Assembly (NCBI GenBank): GCA_927911695.1
Contig: CAKMQO010000191.1
Span: 1-5,931 of the forward strand
Length of the DNA: 5,931 bases
Reading direction: 5' to 3'
DNA from: an uncultured Gemella sp.
GTDB lineage: Bacteria; Bacillota; Bacilli; Staphylococcales; Gemellaceae
The stretch's first letter is position 1; each line of letters starts with the position of its first letter. The position numbers and the translations under genes were made by a program. Shown piece by piece: positions 1 to 4,694 of the stretch. The notes beneath the pieces were generated by a model. That model saw nothing but the letters and a program-made list of their open reading frames with translations. It searched no databases and was not told the DNA's origin.

Positions 1-135
1 GTTATACCATTCATGGAACTCTTCACTTAAGGCTGTTACTATTTTCTCTCTTTCCCAGACTTCCATGTGTTTATCTACTTCATGTTGGATAGTTTGTAAT
101 TCTACTAATTTACTGTATAGATCTAAATTTTCCAT
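1..135 (-). CDS. Probable dimeric (all-alpha) dUTPase, N-terminal part, cut by the window edge
   Basis: Forty-five codons are visible from ATG at 135 to the window edge, preceded by a good ribosome-binding site (AAAGGAG, 7 bases upstream). The peptide begins MENLDLYSKLVELQTIQHEV and is predicted to be helical. A later segment, KIVTALSEEFHEWYN, resembles the first metal-binding helix (ExxE type) of dimeric dUTPases of Staphylococcus and other Gram-positive phages, where a LLxLQKExDxxI-like helix is followed by an ExxEWFN-like helix. Such enzymes hydrolyse dUTP to dUMP and pyrophosphate and keep uracil out of phage DNA. The assignment rests on a short segment from memory of the family; another MazG-like phage protein is possible. 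The gene starts 1 bp after the upstream XRE reading frame stops, so the two are probably co-transcribed. Confidence 0.5.
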   Translation of the reverse strand, partial: MENLDLYSKLVELQTIQHEVDKHMEVWEREKIVTALSEEFHEWYN

Positions 136-136
136 T

Positions 137-372
137 CTATTCTCCTTTCAATATATTTAAATCAATCTCTAATACTTTAGCTATTTTAACAATATGTTCT
201 AACTTTATATTTTTACACTGTTGTATCTTATTCTAACTACAGTGTTATAAGGTATACCACTTAATTTAGCTATCCGTTCACAAGACATACCAGTTTGCAG
301 TTGTCTTTTTTTGAATAAATATTTAAATATCAAGATAGCTTCATTACTATTTTCTTTGCTAATCTTCAGCAT
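137..372 (-). pseudogene. Small XRE-family regulator, reading frame broken once
   Basis: Read on the minus strand, a frame encodes a helix-turn-helix core (MSCERIAKLSGIPYNTVVRI) and hits a stop near 205. A second frame continues with KLEHIVKIAKVLEIDLNILK and stops at 137-139. The second part closely matches the C-terminal end of the intact XRE gene at 875-1099 (KLDNAVRIAKVLDIDLNKLK). Adding one base to the run of five T at 210-214 joins the two parts into one protein of about 78 residues. The start is uncertain: ATG at 372 overlaps the end of the upstream membrane-protein gene and has only a weak ribosome-binding site. The break is either real inactivation or a homopolymer base-calling error. 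If intact, it would be a small DNA-binding regulator of phage early genes. Confidence 0.75.
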
Positions 373-565
373 CTTCTTCACCATCGGGATCTGGGAATGC
401 ATATTGACCACGTTCATCTAAGCCATAAAATGGAAAAAACGTTGATGCCATTAAACCAGCTAAGATTGTATCCCACTCAAATTTGCTAAATATTAGCATA
501 CATACTGCAACAACGACACACGTCCAGTAGTAAGTATTGAATTTTCTTTTTCTTAAGTTATTCAT
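359..565 (-). CDS. Small membrane protein, 68 residues, unknown function
   Basis: The start is ATG at 565 with an upstream GGAG about 11 bases away. A basic N-terminus (MNNLRKRK) is followed by a hydrophobic segment at about residues 12-27 (YYWTCVVVAVCMLIF), a short linker, a second hydrophobic stretch at about 33-48 (ILAGLMASTFFPFYGL) and a strongly acidic C-terminal tail (DPDGEEDAED). This suggests two membrane segments with a charged tail. No family was recognised. The gene follows the frame-broken 569-894 gene by 3 bp and runs into the second XRE gene, so it is part of a tightly packed minus-strand operon. Small membrane proteins in phage early regions sometimes act in superinfection exclusion, but nothing here shows that function. 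Confidence 0.7.
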   Translation of the reverse strand: MNNLRKRKFNTYYWTCVVVAVCMLIFSKFEWDTILAGLMASTFFPFYGLDERGQYAFPDPDGEEDAED

Positions 566-568
566 TTC

Positions 569-894
569 TTAAGCCACTCCTATCTCTTTAAATTCTTCAA
601 CAGTTTTTTTAGTAAATCTAACTATTTTTTTTCTAATCTTTTATCCTGATAATAATCAAAATTTGAAAAGAAATGTAACCAAGCATAAACATTAAAGAAT
701 TCTTTAGTCATCCAATTCAAAAACATATCGATGGATAATGCTTATCTTTAACTTTTTCTTTAAACATTTTTTCTGTATTTATCATATGCTGTATCTTTTA
801 TATCAAAACATTTCATGATTTCTTCTTTTGAAAAATAAGGGAAAGATAAATCCAATTTTCTCAACTCTACTAAATCAATTTGTATTTCTGTCAT
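569..894 (-). pseudogene. Small phage protein of unknown function, reading frame broken three times
   Basis: It starts at ATG 894 with a good ribosome-binding site (AAGGTGAT) and overlaps the end of the XRE gene by 20 bp, which suggests translational coupling. The first frame reads MTEIQIDLVELRKLDLSF, then YFSKEEIMKCFDIKDTAYDK, and stops early. Three one-base corrections restore one frame to the stop at 569-571: minus one in the T run 767-772, plus one in the A run 719-723 and plus one in the T run 625-632. They give about 108 residues including HYPSICFLNWMTKEFF, YAWLHFFSNFDYYQDKRLEK and VRFTKKTVEEFKEIGVA. The segment around SKEEIMKCFDIKDTAYDKY looks like a helix-turn-helix of the excisionase or phage DNA-binding kind, but no family is certain. 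That all breaks sit in homopolymers leaves open an error in the sequence. Confidence 0.65.
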
Positions 895-1099
895 TAATAT
901 CACCTTCTTTTAATTTATTTAAATCAATATCTAACACTTTAGCTATCCTAACTGCATTGTCTAACTTGGGGCTTGATGTGTTGCCATTAAACATTGAATG
1001 TAATGTTTGTTCAAAAATTCCAGTCTCTTTTGACAACTTATAAATCGTCATTCCTTTGTTTTTTAATTGTCGCTCTGCTGCTTTATAAAATTCTTTCAT
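875..1099 (-). CDS. Small XRE-family helix-turn-helix regulator, 74 residues
   Basis: The start is ATG at 1099, with AAAGG about 10 bases upstream. Residues about 18-40 (TIYKLSKETGIFEQTLHSMF) form a helix-turn-helix of the XRE/Cro class, followed by the usual helix ending in RIAKVLDIDLNKLKEGD. The short length means it is essentially one DNA-binding domain that probably acts as a dimer. It is divergently transcribed from the gene at 1219-1491, and the 119-bp space between the two starts holds that gene's promoter and an imperfect inverted repeat, so it may regulate that promoter and itself (inference). The last codons overlap the following gene by 20 bp. It is a paralogue of the broken XRE gene at 137-372. 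Confidence 0.85.
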   Translation of the reverse strand: MKEFYKAAERQLKNKGMTIYKLSKETGIFEQTLHSMFNGNTSSPKLDNAVRIAKVLDIDLNKLKEGDINDRNTN

Positions 1100-1105
1100 A
1101 TATCT

Positions 1106-1134
1106 TTGACCTTTCTTTACCTTTATGCTATAAT
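1106..1134 (+). promoter_or_regulatory. Strong sigma-A type promoter of the 1219-1491 gene
   Basis: TTGACC (1106-1111) is separated by 17 bp from TATAAT (1129-1134), with a TG dinucleotide one base before the -10 box (extended -10). This matches the housekeeping consensus closely. Transcription should start near 1141, leaving a leader of about 78 bases before the gene. The -35 box lies just upstream of the divergent XRE start at 1099, within that gene's ribosome-binding region. Confidence 0.85.
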
Positions 1135-1144
1135 ATATTTGAGT

Positions 1145-1190
1145 ATTCCCCGGAAATCTAAACCTTCTACTTCATACTTTTCCTGGAAAT
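1145..1190. repeat. Imperfect inverted repeat in the leader of the 1219-1491 gene, possible operator
   Basis: Bases 1145-1156 (ATTCCCCGGAAA) pair with 1179-1190 (TTTCCTGGAAAT) with two mismatches. Each arm is itself nearly symmetric (TTCC-CC-GGAA and TTTCC-T-GGAAA). Two related symmetric half-sites just downstream of a strong promoter and upstream of a divergent XRE gene look like a paired operator. In RNA they could also form a 22-base-loop hairpin in the leader. The function is inferred only. Confidence 0.45.
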
Positions 1191-1218
1191 ACAACTTATA
1201 AGAAAGGAGGTATACTCT

Positions 1219-1491
1219 ATGGATTTTGATATAATCGAATTACCCTATTCTCAAATTGCTGATAGTTCAAATCTTTTAGTAGGTGGTGTACATAAAACTA
1301 TTAAATTTCGAAACCTTAATGAATCTAAAGGTACACGAATCGTTATTGAAGATACACCAAAATTATTTAAAGCTATTATGCTGTATAATAATGGGTTTAT
1401 ATTATATACAGAACAAACTGCTGATTATTGCTTAATCAAAACAAACAAAGAAATTCAAGAAGATTCTGAAGGATTATTTATCCAGTTTTAG
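1219..1491 (+). CDS. Unknown 90-residue protein in an independent reverse-oriented unit (moron-like)
   Basis: ATG at 1219 follows a very strong ribosome-binding site (AAAGGAGG, about 8 bases away). The protein is soluble and mildly acidic, starts MDFDIIELPYSQIADSSNLL and appears mostly beta-strand, with no transmembrane segment, signal peptide or recognised motif. It has its own near-consensus promoter and a downstream hairpin followed by T-rich sequence (1545-1595). It lies opposite to the early operon and its last 14 bp overlap the end of the convergent 44-codon gene. A self-contained unit inserted against the surrounding operon is the classic form of a moron, often expressed in the lysogen and giving the host or prophage an advantage. 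Its function is not known; an anti-defence or immunity role is only a possibility from context. Confidence 0.8.
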   Translation: MDFDIIELPYSQIADSSNLLVGGVHKTIKFRNLNESKGTRIVIEDTPKLFKAIMLYNNGFILYTEQTADYCLIKTNKEIQEDSEGLFIQF

Positions 1492-1612
1492 ATACTGACA
1501 AAGTAATAGAATCATTATTTATTACTATCTTACTTGTTTTTCTTAGTAGCACTACCTTAGTAACGAACACTATAGTTGCTAATGTTAGTGCTACTTTTGT
1601 TTTAGTTTTCAT
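1478..1612 (-). CDS. Small membrane protein, 44 residues, third gene of the cro operon
   Basis: This short gene starts at ATG 1612, preceded by a near-perfect ribosome-binding site (AAAGGAGG, 8 bases away) placed directly after the stop of the 65-residue gene. It begins MKTKTKVALTLATIVFVTKV and goes on to a basic stretch (LRKTSK) and a polar end. The hydrophobic segment at about residues 8-23 suggests a single membrane span or a signal-type N-terminus. The strong ribosome-binding site and tight spacing support a real gene despite its size. It overlaps the convergent 1219-1491 gene by 14 bp, and the large hairpin at 1545-1595 lies inside its coding sequence. No family was recognised. Confidence 0.6.
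   Translation of the reverse strand: MKTKTKVALTLATIVFVTKVVLLRKTSKIVINNDSITLSVSKTG
1545..1595 (+). terminator. Probable terminator hairpin of the 1219-1491 gene
   Basis: AGTAGCACTA (1545-1554) is exactly complementary to TAGTGCTACT (1586-1595). Inside it, TTAGTAAC (1557-1564) pairs with GTTGCTAA (1575-1582) with one G-U pair. The plus-strand hairpin is followed by a T-rich tract (TTTGTTTTAGTTTTC), as in intrinsic terminators. On the minus strand no T tract follows, and the hairpin there lies inside the 44-codon gene. It would stop plus-strand transcripts before they enter the cro operon in antisense. Confidence 0.65.
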
Positions 1613-1628
1613 CTTTTAGACCTCCTTT

Positions 1629-1826
1629 CTAAGAAGAAATAACTTTTAAACTCTTAGGTATAATTAATTGTATGTAATCTAAATTTACATATTTAATAGT
1701 CGATTTATCAAAGGTTAACTTCACAAAACTACTCGATACTTCGGCTATTTCTTTTGGAATGTCAGTAGATAAAACACAATCTTCAAAATAAGTATCATCT
1801 AGAAATATAATTTTCTTTATCTCCAT
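1629..1826 (-). CDS. Unknown 65-residue protein, second gene of the cro operon
   Basis: The frame is open further upstream, but the start is set at ATG 1826 because a clear ribosome-binding site (AAAGGAGG) lies about 8 bases before it. The protein begins MEIKKIIFLDDTYFEDCVLS and ends YIQLIIPKSLKVISS. It is probably a mixed alpha/beta fold without a membrane segment or known motif. The pattern of alternating hydrophobic residues (FVKLTF, IKYVNLDYIQLII) suggests a small beta-sheet protein. It follows cro by 76 bp and precedes the 44-codon gene by 16 bp. A CI-type operator and a weak promoter lie in the gap after cro, so it may be controlled by CI separately from cro. No function can be assigned. 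Confidence 0.75.
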   Translation of the reverse strand: MEIKKIIFLDDTYFEDCVLSTDIPKEIAEVSSSFVKLTFDKSTIKYVNLDYIQLIIPKSLKVISS

Positions 1827-1878
1827 TCTTGGTCCTCCTTTCACCTCTCTTGAAATAAGGGAGGATTTAGTTTGGTTT

Positions 1879-1906
1879 TTATTAAATTCACGATACGTGA
1901 ACTTAA
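1879..1906 (-). promoter_or_regulatory. Fourth CI/Cro operator (O4) with a weak internal promoter after cro
   Basis: The palindrome TTCACG-ATA-CGTGAA lies at 1887-1901, two bases beyond the cro stop codon, and matches the three operators between cI and cro. On the minus strand a possible -35 (TTAAGT, 1901-1906) and -10 (TAATAA, 1879-1884) are spaced 16 bp apart with the operator filling the spacer. This is the same arrangement as in the cI promoter. The operator match is firm; the promoter is weak and inferred. Confidence 0.7.
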
Positions 1907-2103
1907 CTTCTAAAAAAAATATCACTAACTTTCTTATTAAAAAAAGTCGCAATTTTAATTTTTGTTTCATCTCTAGGAATACGTTCCTCTAGCTCGTACT
2001 GACTGACAGCACTTGTTGAAACACCTAATTCTTCTGCTAATTGACTTTGATTAAGTTCTTTAGCTTGTCTTAATTGTTTAATTCTTTTTCCGAATCCCTC
2101 CAT
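1903..2103 (-). CDS. Cro-like / early XRE regulator, 66 residues
   Basis: The start is ATG at 2103, chosen over an in-frame ATG seven codons upstream because AGGAGGTG lies 5-6 bases before it. Residues about 20-40 (QSQLAEELGVSTSAVSQYEL) form a typical XRE helix-turn-helix, followed by a dimerisation-type tail (IATFFNKKVSDIFF). The gene diverges from the CI-like repressor across a 151-bp region with three operator copies, the standard position of cro. It should repress cI and its own promoter on entry into the lytic cycle. It heads a minus-strand operon with the 65- and 44-residue genes. Identity as Cro is inferred from position, size and domain rather than from a specific homologue. Confidence 0.88.
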   Translation of the reverse strand: MEGFGKRIKQLRQAKELNQSQLAEELGVSTSAVSQYELEERIPRDETKIKIATFFNKKVSDIFFRS

Positions 2104-2120
2104 TTTTTCACCTCCTAACT

Positions 2121-2133
2121 TCACGTTTCGTGT
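2121..2133. promoter_or_regulatory. Operator O1, in the cro leader
   Basis: TCACGTTTCGTGT matches the 13-bp consensus TCACG-NNN-CGTGA at 12 positions. It lies between the predicted start of the cro transcript (about 2137) and the cro ribosome-binding site, where a bound repressor would block early transcription. Confidence 0.8.
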
Positions 2134-2143
2134 TGTTGATTAT

Positions 2144-2172
2144 ATATTACCACCTATTTTTTTATTTGTCAA
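2144..2172 (-). promoter_or_regulatory. Early promoter (PR-like) of cro
   Basis: On the minus strand TTGACA (2167-2172) is followed after 17 bp by TAATAT (2144-2149), with TG one base before the -10 box. It is flanked by operators O2 (upstream, touching the -35) and O1 (downstream), as expected for a CI-repressed early promoter. Confidence 0.85.
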
Positions 2173-2184
2173 CACGTTTTGTGA
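2172..2184. promoter_or_regulatory. Operator O2, at the -35 box of the early promoter
   Basis: ACACGTTTTGTGA matches the TCACG-NNN-CGTGA operator with two differences. It overlaps the first base of the early promoter -35 box at 2172, so binding here should interfere with RNA polymerase at the cro promoter. Confidence 0.75.
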
Positions 2185-2201
2185 ATTTTTTAAACTAGAA
2201 G

Positions 2202-2230
2202 TTGATTTTTTTCACGAAACGTGATATTAT
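2202..2230 (+). promoter_or_regulatory. cI promoter with operator O3 in its spacer
   Basis: TTGATT (2202-2207) and TATTAT (2225-2230) are 17 bp apart, with TG one base before the -10 box. The spacer contains a perfect palindromic operator, TCACGAAACGTGA (2212-2224). Binding there should shut off cI, giving negative autoregulation by CI or repression by Cro. An alternative -10, TATAAT at 2228-2233, has poorer spacing. Confidence 0.8.
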
Positions 2231-2254
2231 AATTTTAAGAAAAGAGGTATTCTT

Positions 2255-2887
2255 ATGAATTTCAGAACTAGATTAAAACAATTAAGAAATGAAAAAAAGA
2301 TAAATCAACGTGAATTAGCTAATTTTTTAAAAGTTGCACCTTCTACTATATCAATGTATGAAAGTGGACAAAGAGAACCTAATTTTGAAGTTCTTGAATC
2401 TCTAGCTGACTTCTTTAACGTAGATTTAAACTACTTATTAGGAAAATCAGATAAAACTACCAAATTAATGATAGAAGACTCACAACCACCCCAAGGACTA
2501 CAAATCCCAGTCTTAGGAACAGTCGCTGCAGGAATACCTATATCAGCTGTTGAGGATATACTGGACTATGAGGAGATAGACTCTTCATTCCAAAGTCAGG
2601 GAGAGTTTTTCGCACTACGAATCAAAGGTGACAGTATGCAACCTAAAATGGACGATGGAGACGTTGTTATTGTACGTCAGCAATCTGACGCTAACAATGG
2701 AGATACTGTGATAGCATTAGTTAACGGAGACGATGCGACGTGTAAGAAACTTCAAAAAACAGAAAACGGAATAATGTTAGTAAGTACTAATCCAAACTAC
2801 CTACCTATGTTTTTTACTAATGAAGAAATAGTAGCTAAACCAGTTGTAATATTAGGTAAAGTAATAGAATTAAGAAGTAAATTTTAG
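2255..2887 (+). CDS. CI-like phage repressor: XRE domain plus S24 (LexA-type) self-cleaving domain
   Basis: ATG at 2255 follows AAAGAGG at a normal distance. The 210-residue protein has an N-terminal XRE helix-turn-helix (about residues 17-40, QRELANFLKVAPSTISMYES) and a C-terminal S24 peptidase domain (about 83-205). A cleavage site of the Ala-Gly type is at 92-93 (TVAAGIP). The catalytic serine is Ser127 in KGDSM, and the general-base lysine is probably Lys164 in ATCKKL, aligning with VKRL in LexA. All parts for RecA-stimulated self-cleavage are present, so the element should be inducible by DNA damage. The protein keeps lysogeny by binding the TCACG-NNN-CGTGA operators. Its own promoter contains operator O3. 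The lipoprotein gene follows after 71 bp on the same strand and may be co-transcribed. Confidence 0.95.
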   Translation: MNFRTRLKQLRNEKKINQRELANFLKVAPSTISMYESGQREPNFEVLESLADFFNVDLNYLLGKSDKTTKLMIEDSQPPQGLQIPVLGTVAAGIPISAVEDILDYEEIDSSFQSQGEFFALRIKGDSMQPKMDDGDVVIVRQQSDANNGDTVIALVNGDDATCKKLQKTENGIMLVSTNPNYLPMFFTNEEIVAKPVVILGKVIELRSKF

Positions 2888-2925
2888 ATAGCTATTTTTA
2901 GCTATCCATTATGGTTAAAATAACC
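2887..2925 (+). repeat. Two short hairpins between cI and the lipoprotein gene
   Basis: GATAGCTA-TTTT-TAGCTATC (2887-2906) is a perfect 8-bp hairpin beginning on the last base of the cI stop codon. GGTTA-AAA-TAACC (2913-2925) is a second small hairpin. Neither is followed by a T tract, so they are not clear terminators. They could stabilise the cI message 3' end, attenuate read-through or act as a protein-binding site. Confidence 0.5.
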
Positions 2926-2958
2926 GCCAAAAATACAAATTAAAAGGAGATTATAAGA

Positions 2959-3459
2959 ATGAAAAAATCAAGAATATTATTGAGTACATTCCTTGCTAGC
3001 GCTGTAGTACTTGCTGGATGTTCTTCAAAAACAGAGACTAGTTCATCTTCTAACAAAACAGAGAAGAAAGAAGAAAAGAAAAACAGCAATGAAGGTAAAT
3101 TAGGAACACCTATTACTTTTGATAAAGAAGTGGAAATCACAGTAAAAACTGCTGCATGGACTAATGAAAGAAATGAATTTGCGGATAAACCAGCTAAAAA
3201 AGTTCTTTTAGTAACTTATGATGTTAAAAATCTTTCTGACAAAGATTATCCAGTAGGTACTGACATAAAATTATATGTTAACGGTAAAAAAGCAGAATCA
3301 TACCCTGTTCAAGTTAAATTAGATAGTATTTCTCCTAATAGAATAGCAGAAAATGTAACACAAGCTTTCGCTGTAAATGAAGATGGATCACTTGAATTAG
3401 AAGTACAACCTACTTTCTCATTTAAAGATAAAAAAATCATTAAACTTGATTTGAAATAA
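2959..3459 (+). CDS. Phage-encoded surface lipoprotein, DUF4352-like
   Basis: ATG at 2959 follows AAAAGGAGA at a normal distance. The 166-residue product has a basic N-terminus, a hydrophobic core and a lipobox (VVLAGC), so Cys21 should be lipidated after signal peptidase II cleavage and anchor the protein outside the membrane. A Ser/Lys/Glu-rich linker (about 22-47) leads to a beta-rich domain (about 48-166) with VLLVTYDVKNLSDKDYPVG and IKLYVNGKKAE, the pattern of the DUF4352 immunoglobulin-like fold. The position between cI and integrase matches that of lysogeny-module lipoproteins such as Ltp of Streptococcus thermophilus phage TP-J34, which blocks DNA entry by other phages. This suggests superinfection exclusion by location, not by sequence similarity. 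It should be expressed in the lysogen. Confidence 0.85.
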   Translation: MKKSRILLSTFLASAVVLAGCSSKTETSSSSNKTEKKEEKKNSNEGKLGTPITFDKEVEITVKTAAWTNERNEFADKPAKKVLLVTYDVKNLSDKDYPVGTDIKLYVNGKKAESYPVQVKLDSISPNRIAENVTQAFAVNEDGSLELEVQPTFSFKDKKIIKLDLK

Positions 3460-3467
3460 AATAAAAA

Positions 3468-3500
3468 AAACTCCCCCGTCCGCCAAGATAGTGAGAGTTT
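3468..3500 (+). terminator. Weak candidate terminator after the lipoprotein gene
   Basis: AAACTC (3468-3473) can pair with GAGTTT (3495-3500), with two more broken C-G pairs inside. A run of eight A precedes it but no good T tract follows (GTTTATGAAATG). It looks like a degenerate or leaky terminator, so some lipoprotein transcripts may continue into the integrase leader. Confidence 0.35.
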
Positions 3501-3505
3501 ATGAA

Positions 3506-3582
3506 ATGTGTATGATATACACATACGGATATAATAATAGTATATCATACACATCTACTTTAAATCAAGAAAGGATGTGTAT
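3506..3582 (+). promoter_or_regulatory. Octamer repeat cluster in the integrase leader; possible operator or RNA switch
   Basis: ATGTGTAT or its complement ATACACAT occurs four times: 3506-3513 (+), 3517-3524 (-), 3547-3554 (-) and 3575-3582 (+). The first and second form an 8-bp palindrome with a 3-base spacer. The first arm extended (3506-3519) is a perfect 14-bp inverted repeat of 3541-3554. The third (3547-3556) pairs with 3573-3582, covering the last bases of the integrase ribosome-binding site. A possible -10 box (TATAAT, 3530-3535) lies between the long arms, without a good -35. Whether this acts as DNA operators or RNA structure is not determined. Confidence 0.6.
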
Positions 3583-3586
3583 TTCT

Positions 3587-4663
3587 ATGTGGATAGAAGA
3601 ACAAAAAAATGGGAAAGTAAAATATTGTGATCGTGTTAAAGATATTTCTGGTAAACTAAGAAAAATAACCGTCACAATGGATAAGAAAAGTAAAAAAAAT
3701 GAAGATATCGCAAGAGAGATATTAAGAACTAAAGCTCAAGATTTAAGATACGTAGTAGATAACAATATTACATTTTTTGAGGGATTAGATATAATATTAG
3801 AAAAATATTTTAATGATAAAAAAGAAAATACAAAATATAGTCATAAAATTACTATCTCACTTATCAAAACTAAAGGATTTGATATTAAACTTGATTTAAT
3901 AAATTCTAGATATGTTAATGAGATTACAGAATTATGCACTAAAACTGACAAGTATTATAATGAAGTTTTGAAAAAAATTAAAAGTTATATAAGAATTTTA
4001 TACAAATTAGATTATATTAAAGATGTTTCTTTTCTTGATAAACTTGAATCAAAAACAATACCATTCGAGGAAAAGAAAAAGTATTTAGAACAAGAGGAAA
4101 TAGATAAACTATTAGAAGAACTTGAACTATATCCTAGATATAGGAATTTAATAGAATTCCTTGTTAATACTGGATTAAGAATAGGTGAATGTTTAGCACT
4201 TACATTTGATGATTTAGATGGAGATATATTAGATATCAATAAATCATTAAGTAGATTTAATAAATTAAATACTGTGAAGACACCTTCTTCACGTAGAAAA
4301 ATATCACTTAATAATCGATGTTTAGAAATTATAAAATCACAAAAAATTATGAACAATAACTTAACTGTTACCTCTCCTACTTTTAAAAATAAAGACAATA
4401 TAATATTTTTTAGTGATAAAGGAAATCATCAATGGAAAGAAAATGTTAGAAGATTTTTAGTAAAATATACAACTGTAAAATTTAATTTACATATGCTACG
4501 ACACACTCACGCTAGTTTGTGTATCGATAAAGGTGTAGATGTTGAATTAATTTCAAAACGCTTAGGACACGTAAATTCTAATGTAACAAGAGAAATTTAT
4601 ATTCATAAAACTAAAAAGCAACAAGAAATTGAATTTGATACATTTAAGAAAATTGAATTCTAA
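3587..4663 (+). CDS. int: Tyrosine site-specific integrase
   Basis: The start is ATG at 3587 (MWIEEQKNGKVKY), with GAAAGGA ending 11 bases upstream. The open frame extends to 3491, but that part crosses the leader repeats and is not protein-like. The 358-residue product has an N-terminal arm-DNA-binding domain (about 1-55), a helical core-binding domain (about 58-165) and a C-terminal catalytic domain. Catalytic residues are visible: Arg198 (TGLRIGE), probable Lys231 (TVKTPSS), His302 and Arg305 (HMLRHTHA), His328 (RLGH) and the nucleophile Tyr338 (EIYIH). It is full length and intact. It integrates and excises the element and lies against the attachment site in cas9, on the strand opposite to cas9. 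Expression may be set by the octamer repeats in its leader. No excisionase was recognised. Confidence 0.95.
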   Translation: MWIEEQKNGKVKYCDRVKDISGKLRKITVTMDKKSKKNEDIAREILRTKAQDLRYVVDNNITFFEGLDIILEKYFNDKKENTKYSHKITISLIKTKGFDIKLDLINSRYVNEITELCTKTDKYYNEVLKKIKSYIRILYKLDYIKDVSFLDKLESKTIPFEEKKKYLEQEEIDKLLEELELYPRYRNLIEFLVNTGLRIGECLALTFDDLDGDILDINKSLSRFNKLNTVKTPSSRRKISLNNRCLEIIKSQKIMNNNLTVTSPTFKNKDNIIFFSDKGNHQWKENVRRFLVKYTTVKFNLHMLRHTHASLCIDKGVDVELISKRLGHVNSNVTREIYIHKTKKQQEIEFDTFKKIEF

Positions 4664-4684
4664 CTGCCCCTAAACTGCCCCTAA
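4662..4684 (+). repeat. 11-bp tandem repeat at the end of the integrase gene, possible arm-type site
   Basis: AACTGCCCCTA occurs twice in direct tandem (4662-4672 and 4673-4683). The first copy starts within the integrase stop codon. Its GC content stands out from the surroundings. Directly repeated 10-11 bp sites between int and the core are typical arm-type binding sites of integrases with an N-terminal arm-binding domain. The function is inferred. Confidence 0.55.
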
Positions 4685-4694
4685 ATAAAAAATG

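Noticed and set aside
828..1043. Plus-strand open frame of 71 codons
   Set aside because: It is antisense to the intact XRE gene and its overlapping downstream gene; no ribosome-binding site was seen.
1219..1491. Calling the 90-residue gene an anti-CRISPR
   Set aside because: Context alone suggests it; no similarity to a known anti-CRISPR family was recognised, so it is only given as a testable idea.
1827..1970. Longer start for the 65-residue gene
   Set aside because: The extra codons overlap the end of cro and contain the fourth operator; the ribosome-binding site at about 1835-1842 fixes the start at 1826.
2940..3140. Minus-strand open frame of 66 codons
   Set aside because: It is antisense to the lipoprotein gene; its hydrophobic translation is a by-product of the signal-peptide and Lys/Glu-rich codons.
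3491..3586. Longer integrase start in the same frame
   Set aside because: The extension crosses the octamer repeats and has no ribosome-binding site, and the arm-binding domain begins at MWIEEQKNG, which has a good one.
4012..4398. Minus-strand open frame of 128 codons inside int
   Set aside because: It lies wholly antisense to the well-supported integrase catalytic domain and has a low-complexity, serine-rich translation.
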